Assembly: GCA_900754385.1 (NCBI GenBank)
Contig: CAAECP010000197.1
Location: forward strand, 1 to 26,794
Reading direction: 5' to 3'
Origin: an uncultured Collinsella sp.
Lineage (GTDB): Bacteria; Actinomycetota; Coriobacteriia; Coriobacteriales; Coriobacteriaceae
DNA: 26,794 nt
The number at the start of each line of letters is the position of its first letter. Within the stretch, counting starts at the first letter, position 1. The notes beneath the pieces were generated by a model. It had not been told where the DNA came from, did not search any database, and was given only the letters and a program-made list of their open reading frames with translations. The position numbers and the translations under genes were made by a program. Of the stretch, positions 22,908 to 26,794 are shown piece after piece.

Positions 22908-22960
22908 TTCCCCCTGTCATTGTGGGGAATCGACGCGTCAGCGCTACGCGATATGACGCG
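22908..22960 (+). other. Small hairpins after the DeoR-type gene
   Basis: TTCCCC (22908-22913) pairs with GGGGAA (22924-22929), and CGCGTCA (22934-22940) with TGACGCG (22954-22960). Neither is followed by a T-tract. They fill the first part of the gap 22868-23298; the rest is the palindrome array. Confidence 0.35.
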
Positions 22961-22986
22961 CAAATGAGGACTCCACTATCAAATTG

Positions 22987-23282
22987 TTTCAACCTGTGAT
23001 ATCTAGGCGGCCAAAAGCGAGTCAGATGTTACAGATCGAGATTTTTGGCTCGGCCTATTCCGTTTGTCTCGATCTGTAACAGCTAGGACCGAAAAATTCA
23101 GCTAGTTGTTACAGATTGAGATTGAGAGGATTGACCTGTGCATTCATCTCAATCTGTAACATCTAGACGTCCAAAACCGGTCTTAGTGTTACAGATTGAG
23201 ACAATTCGGCGTGGTCTACCTTGTTTGTCTCGATCTGTAACGGTTAGGACTTAAAAACTCGGCTACGTGTTACAGATCGAGA
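22987..23282. repeat. Array of four 55-nt palindromic units separated by 25-26-nt spacers
   Basis: The 14-mer GTTACAGATYGAGA occurs in alternating orientation. Forward copies start at 23028, 23108, 23188 and 23269; reverse copies start at 23067, 23147 and 23228, with a degenerate one at 22987. Grouped as reverse-linker-forward they make four units of exactly 55 nt: 22987-23041, 23067-23121, 23147-23201 and 23228-23282. Each 27-nt linker keeps TAG at positions 4-6 and AAAA at positions 13-16. The spacers between units are 25, 25 and 26 nt. The period is 80-81 bases. Each unit can fold into a hairpin with arms of 14 to about 20 bp. The array sits between the 3' ends of two convergent genes. No cas gene is present; a REP/REPIN-like intergenic element is the most likely class. 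Confidence 0.93.
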
Positions 23283-23298
23283 CAAAAGAAAAAGAACA

Positions 23299-24018
23299 TT
23301 AGGACTTGAAAATAAAGTTTTGATAAGGGACCCGCCCAGTTAAGACGGTGCGGCAGACAATTGAGATTAGTTTGCCTCCGGAGTCGTAAGCATAATGAGT
23401 CAGTTCGATGACCGGAAGTTTTGCAACACCATAATTGCTGGCTTCGGAATCGCTAAGCTCACGTGCTCTATAGCTTTCTCTAACAGATTGGATAGACTTG
23501 GACAAGTCGTCCATGATTCTGCTAAATGCCTGAAAATCTAACTGGTTATTCGGAACGCGCGACTTTGAAATGAAGAACGTATCAGCGCCTATGAAGCTGC
23601 CTTCAAGTTCGTAGGTCAATTCAAGACGCTGAATCTCATCGCGACTTTGACATCCAAATTGTTGGAGCATCATTACGGAAATTGGACGACCTGATGTGAG
23701 GCCGCCGAAATGTTTGGTGATGGCATCCGGATCAACGCCATCGCAATGGCTTGCAAAGTCAAAGTCTAAAAGTGAATTGAGCTCGCTAACGCGTTTCGGT
23801 GCAACAAACGATCCCTTACCTTGGATTCGATAGATACTTCCACGACGCTCCAGCTCACTCATGGCAAGTCGGACGGTTGTTCTGCTTACGGCGTATTCGT
23901 CGCAGAGTTCCATTTCTGTTGGAAGTTTATCGTCTGCTTGATATTCATCGACGATCTGCTTGAGCAGCGCGTCGGTGAGCTGTAAATAGAGTGGCCGTTT
24001 TTCGTGTGTATCGAGCAT
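23299..24018 (-). CDS. GntR-family regulator, HutC/UTRA subfamily (second)
   Basis: 239 residues from ATG 24018, which has GAGG 5 bases upstream; an in-frame ATG at 24036 has poorer spacing and remains possible. The winged helix is clear: [18 protein letters not shown], then [44 protein letters not shown] (up to about residue 71). A UTRA-type effector domain follows, with [28 protein letters not shown], and a C-terminal [18 protein letters not shown]. It lies 72 bases downstream of the unknown TIM-barrel-like gene on the same strand and probably regulates that gene and the divergent PTS. A GGTTATACC dyad sits just upstream (24040-24048). Codon use is more AT-rich than in the left half of the window. 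Confidence 0.85.
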   Translation of the reverse strand: MLDTHEKRPLYLQLTDALLKQIVDEYQADDKLPTEMELCDEYAVSRTTVRLAMSELERRGSIYRIQGKGSFVAPKRVSELNSLLDFDFASHCDGVDPDAITKHFGGLTSGRPISVMMLQQFGCQSRDEIQRLELTYELEGSFIGADTFFISKSRVPNNQLDFQAFSRIMDDLSKSIQSVRESYRARELSDSEASNYGVAKLPVIELTHYAYDSGGKLISIVCRTVLTGRVPYQNFIFKS

Positions 24019-24090
24019 TAGAGCCTCAGTTTGCATGTTGGTTATACCTGATGGTTGCCTCAGTCGGGATGTAACGTGGGCAAGGTAACC

Positions 24091-25011
24091 TTAACGTATC
24101 ACAGAGCGGCTCAGCATGACGATCTGATGCCTGTATCCGCGAAGGGCTTGTCCGAGCGTGAAGATATTCTGGGGCAGGCAAATACCGTTCATGGAGTCCC
24201 CGATATGTTGGAGGTCAGCGCCGGCTGCTTTTGCTGCAAGGCCTATTTTCTTAATGGTCTCGCTGTCGCAGGAGTCTTGACTCGTCCCGTTCGCCGCCAT
24301 GACGAGAACCTTCTCTTCAATTGACTTGCCTACGTTGTGGGATCGTACAAAGTCTACGATGGCGCGCAGGTCTGCTTCTTGGAAGCAAGGGACGGTGTAG
24401 GGGGCTGGCACGAGAAGGATATCGACGCCGAGGTCAACAAACTTGCGCGCAATTTCGAGCGTCATGACAGGTTCCGCAACGCCCGCTCCATGCATTTTTC
24501 CGGCTATGACCAGGCCATTGAAATGCTCTTTGGAGAGTTTAATCGAATGGGCGATTGCATCGTTGGAGACGCCGGTTCCAGGGTTGCCCGTCAGGCAGAT
24601 AAAATCAAATCCGAGTTCGTTAGCCTTTTCTAAAGTCTTGGGTGAGACGCGACGACCCATGGGGATTTCCGTACGGGATTCAGACATCTCTGCCTCGTTA
24701 TCAACTGGCTCCAGATTGACGCCAATGGGCCTTCCGCATGCTCGCTTCACCCAAGTGACCGGGTTTTCATTGAGATCATCTGGAATACCGGCAATAACTG
24801 GATCGAACACATCGAGCGCGTTAAACAGAAGCAGGTCGGCACCTGCGGCACGTTCGATTTCTGCATTAGTAACGCCGCCGAGAAATTGGGAAGAGGGTAC
24901 GTTTTCCGCCATGATGGTACGTCCCTCGGAAGCCAGAATTGCCTGCTTTAGATCCATGGGTGACGTGGCGGCAAAATCGGATGCGGACATGTTCAGTAAT
25001 CGTTTGGGCAT
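24091..25011 (-). CDS. Uncharacterised TIM-barrel-like protein linked to PTS genes
   Basis: 306 residues. I recognise the type as an uncharacterised family often found beside PTS genes (DUF7916-like, from memory), not an enzyme of known reaction. Segments that look conserved are LLNMSASDF and ASEGRTIMAENV near the N-terminus, NAEIERAAGADLLLFNALDVFDP, GVNLEPVD, LEKANELGFDFICLTGNPGTGVSND, GKMHGAGV, FVDLGVDILLVPAPYTVPC and GADLQHIGDSMNGI. Alternating beta-strand and helix blocks ending in GAD or LEP motifs suggest an (alpha/beta)8 barrel. A sugar-phosphate or phospho-compound substrate is inferred from the context only. AAGGAAG precedes the ATG. It is divergent from the EIIC gene at 25368, with a 356-base control region between. 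Confidence 0.7.
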   Translation of the reverse strand: MPKRLLNMSASDFAATSPMDLKQAILASEGRTIMAENVPSSQFLGGVTNAEIERAAGADLLLFNALDVFDPVIAGIPDDLNENPVTWVKRACGRPIGVNLEPVDNEAEMSESRTEIPMGRRVSPKTLEKANELGFDFICLTGNPGTGVSNDAIAHSIKLSKEHFNGLVIAGKMHGAGVAEPVMTLEIARKFVDLGVDILLVPAPYTVPCFQEADLRAIVDFVRSHNVGKSIEEKVLVMAANGTSQDSCDSETIKKIGLAAKAAGADLQHIGDSMNGICLPQNIFTLGQALRGYRHQIVMLSRSVIR

Positions 25012-25057
25012 TGTTACTTCCTTTGACTAGAACGACAGGCTTGTGACATTGTCTCTA

Positions 25058-25075
25058 ATATTGTTACAACAATAT
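25058..25075. promoter_or_regulatory. Palindrome ATATTGTT-AC-AACAATAT, candidate operator
   Basis: Two perfect 8-bp arms around a 2-base centre, 47 bases upstream of the TIM-barrel-like gene. On the minus strand it falls between weak TTGAAT and TATTAG boxes, a likely repressor position. The adjacent GntR protein is a possible ligand of this site. Confidence 0.45.
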
Positions 25076-25096
25076 ATTCAATATGTTATATCCAAT

Positions 25097-25183
25097 CGGT
25101 GAACGGTTGCAAGCTTATTGTACTGCTCTGAAAAAATAGCCTTTAGCTGGGAAAACCTTATATTAATCAAATACCGTTCACCG
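25097..25183. promoter_or_regulatory. Inverted CGGTGAACGGT pair before the second PTS
   Basis: CGGTGAACGGT at 25097-25107 and its exact complement at 25173-25183, 76 bases apart. The 11-mer is identical to the pair at 9280-9309 before the first PTS. The AT-rich DNA between the sites could be looped. Confidence 0.55.
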
Positions 25184-25200
25184 AATAAGTATTTGAATTC

Positions 25201-25229
25201 TTGACATATCGACAAAGCGGAAAAAGAAT
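25201..25229 (+). promoter_or_regulatory. Candidate promoter of the second PTS gene
   Basis: A perfect -35 TTGACA (25201-25206) is followed after 17 bp by AAGAAT (25224-25229), a four-of-six -10. The leader would be about 130 nt. No other convincing feature was seen in 25012-25367 beyond the sites listed here. Confidence 0.5.
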
Positions 25230-25275
25230 TGGTTATGACAAATCGCGCAAATGATATTACATTTCGCACAAGAAC

Positions 25276-25299
25276 GTATTCACTTACATAAGTGGATAC
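25276..25299. promoter_or_regulatory. 24-bp near-perfect palindrome in the PTS leader
   Basis: Arms GTATTCACTTA and TAAGTGGATAC match at 10 of 11 positions around a CA centre. Located 69 bases before the EIIC start and downstream of the candidate promoter, it could be an operator or an RNA hairpin. Confidence 0.45.
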
Positions 25300-25367
25300 A
25301 AACGGGGACGACGACGGTTGAGTCCGGATAAATCGTTACGTGCCCGGGAATCATGAAAGGATGTGTT

Positions 25368-26794
25368 ATGGACGCTATCGTCAAATTCCTTGAAAAACAC
25401 CAGCCCCTCTTCGACAAAATCTCGAGGAACATTTATCTGGTGGCGATCAAGGATGGCTTTCTCTCGAATATGCCAATTGTGCTGTTCTCGAGCCTGTTCC
25501 TTCTTCTTTCGACGCTCCCTGCCTATGTAGGCATCACGCTTCCGCCTGAGGTGCTGGATTTCTTCAATAAAATCTATGCATATACCATGGGACTTCTTGG
25601 CATTATGGTGGCCGGCACCACGGCGAGCTCACTTGCCATGTCGATGAACCGTCGCATGCCTTCGGGTAAATCTCTCAACCCCACCTCGTGCATGGTTTGT
25701 GCCATGTGCGGCATGCTCTTGCTATCGGTGACGAACGATGTTGTCTCGATTGGCGGAGCAGATACATCTGTTTTTGAAACCGGCTATATGGGAACCAAGG
25801 GTTTTCTCGCTGCGTTCGTAGCCGCATTCTTGACCGTTAATATCTATAAGGTGTGCATTAGCCATAATGTGACGATCAAGCTCCCCAAAGAGGTCCCTGG
25901 CTCTATTGCGCAGAGTTTTCGCGATATCTTTGCATTTGGGTTTTCGATCCTTGCGTGCGCTTTTATCGATCTTGCGAGCCGCAAGCTGCTTGCTGTGCCG
26001 TTCGCCAATTTGGTATCCGCTCTCATCTCGCCGCTGTTCTCCGCGGTCGACACCTATCCTGGCATGGCGCTTATCGAAGGCGCGGTCGCACTTTTCCAAT
26101 TTATGGGTATCCACGGTGCTTCGGTTGTCATGAGTCCGATCAATGCTGCGCTCTACGGCAATACCGTTACCAATCTTGAGGTTTTCCAAGCAGGTGGACA
26201 CCCGTCAATTGCTCTCACGCAGGACTTTACAAGCTTCATCGGCGGTCTGGGCGGTTCTGGCTGCACGTTCATCGTTCCTATTATCCTGATCATGTTTATG
26301 CGCTCCAAGCAGCTTAAAGCCATGGGTAAGGCATCGATTATCCCGGTGATTTTTGGAGTTAACGAGCCTGTTATCTTCGGTATGCCGATTGTTCTCAATC
26401 CCTATATGTTCGTGCCCTTCCTAGTGGCTCCTATGGTCAACGCCATTATCGGTAAGTTCTTCATTGACGTCATTGGAATGAACGCCCCCATGTATACCAT
26501 GCCGTGGGCGCTTCCCGGCCCAATCGGTGCATTCCTCACCACGGGTCTCGATCTGCGTTCTCTCGTATTGATGGCAGTGCTGTTGGTCGTTGACTTTGTG
26601 ATTTACTATCCGTTCTGCAAGGCGTATGACCATCAGCTTTGTTTGGAAGAGTCTGCAAAGGAGACTGCAGGAACCTCGGATGCAGATGCTATTGCCGCAC
26701 AGGAAAATGTGGCTCTTCGGTGGTTTCTGTGGGAGAGATTCCGGCATAGGCCCAGCTCAGCGGGCGAAAACAACGATCTGGAACTGAAACGGCC
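25368..26794 (+). CDS. PTS EIIC component, lactose/cellobiose family (cut by window end)
   Basis: 475 residues are visible and the frame is still open at the last base. The membrane part (about 25-430) shows many hydrophobic helices and the family's sugar-site residues: His249 in FMGIHGASVVMSP and Glu333 in IPVIFGVNEPVIFGMPIVLNP. LTQDFTSFIGGLGGSG is also typical. After about residue 430 comes a hydrophilic stretch rich in Glu, Ala and Arg that is longer than in single-domain CelB-type EIIC (about 440 in total). A fused EIIB domain, as in LacE, could therefore follow beyond the window. AAAGGA lies 6 bases before ATG 25368. It is divergent from the TIM-barrel-like gene and the GntR regulator, the likely regulatory partner. 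Confidence 0.88.
   Translation, partial: MDAIVKFLEKHQPLFDKISRNIYLVAIKDGFLSNMPIVLFSSLFLLLSTLPAYVGITLPPEVLDFFNKIYAYTMGLLGIMVAGTTASSLAMSMNRRMPSGKSLNPTSCMVCAMCGMLLLSVTNDVVSIGGADTSVFETGYMGTKGFLAAFVAAFLTVNIYKVCISHNVTIKLPKEVPGSIAQSFRDIFAFGFSILACAFIDLASRKLLAVPFANLVSALISPLFSAVDTYPGMALIEGAVALFQFMGIHGASVVMSPINAALYGNTVTNLEVFQAGGHPSIALTQDFTSFIGGLGGSGCTFIVPIILIMFMRSKQLKAMGKASIIPVIFGVNEPVIFGMPIVLNPYMFVPFLVAPMVNAIIGKFFIDVIGMNAPMYTMPWALPGPIGAFLTTGLDLRSLVLMAVLLVVDFVIYYPFCKAYDHQLCLEESAKETAGTSDADAIAAQENVALRWFLWERFRHRPSSAGENNDLELKR

Noticed and set aside
22987..23282. Calling the palindrome array a CRISPR
   Set aside because: The repeats are 55 nt and variable, spacers 1 and 3 look related, no cas genes are present, and the units lie between convergent gene ends.

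Overview
The window is high-GC DNA (genes are visibly rich in GC-ending codons) with strong AGGAGG-type ribosome sites. Its gene content points to a gut member of the Coriobacteriia, most like Collinsella: long-form hibernation factor, NAD-type isocitrate dehydrogenase, many mannose-family and lactose-family PTS genes, and amino-sugar catabolism. No species is claimed, because no database search was possible.

Layout. Positions 1-8110 are housekeeping or core-like. They hold a solute-binding lipoprotein behind a long, possibly structured leader, hpf, a DegV protein, and a tight four-gene cluster (hydroxyacid dehydrogenase with a Cys/His-rich tail, small membrane protein, HEAT-repeat protein, isocitrate dehydrogenase). 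A membrane-anchored SurA-like protein closes this part. A minus-strand XRE regulator/DUF2975 pair (8143-9030) follows, then a gene-free region of about 700 bases packed with candidate operators (9031-9732).

Positions 9733-19789 form an N-acetylgalactosamine/galactosamine block. It contains a mannose-family PTS (EIIA, a YajC-like protein, EIIB, EIIC, EIID), a GntR/UTRA regulator, AgaS, an AgaA/NagA-type deacetylase, an aldose-1-epimerase-like protein, a LacC/FruK-type kinase and a YhcH/NanQ-like protein. An unrelated flavodoxin gene lies inside it on the other strand. Read as a pathway: GalNAc enters as GalNAc-6-P, is deacetylated, then deaminated/isomerised to tagatose-6-P and phosphorylated to tagatose-1,6-bisphosphate. 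No bisphosphate aldolase is in the window. A palindrome, TGGTTACTACCAG, lies at both the PTS and agaS promoters and is the best candidate operator for the GntR protein. A 44-codon remnant of a second deacetylase gene follows the kinase gene.

Positions 19790-22867 hold tRNA-Thr(CGT), an orphan EIIB paralogue whose phosphorylated His is Tyr, galM and a divergent DeoR-type regulator. Between the convergent deoR-like and gntR-like genes lies an array of four 55-nt palindromic units separated by 25-26-nt spacers (22987-23282). From about 23300 the DNA is more AT-rich: a second GntR/UTRA regulator and a TIM-barrel-like protein of unknown function on the minus strand, divergent from a lactose/cellobiose-family PTS EIIC cut by the window end. 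The motif CGGTGAACGGT occurs as an inverted pair upstream of both PTS loci, suggesting one shared regulator.

Most worth a second look: the palindrome array, the His-less orphan EIIB, the Cys/His-rich dehydrogenase tail, the shared CGGTGAACGGT motif, the deacetylase remnant and the YajC-like gene inside a PTS operon.
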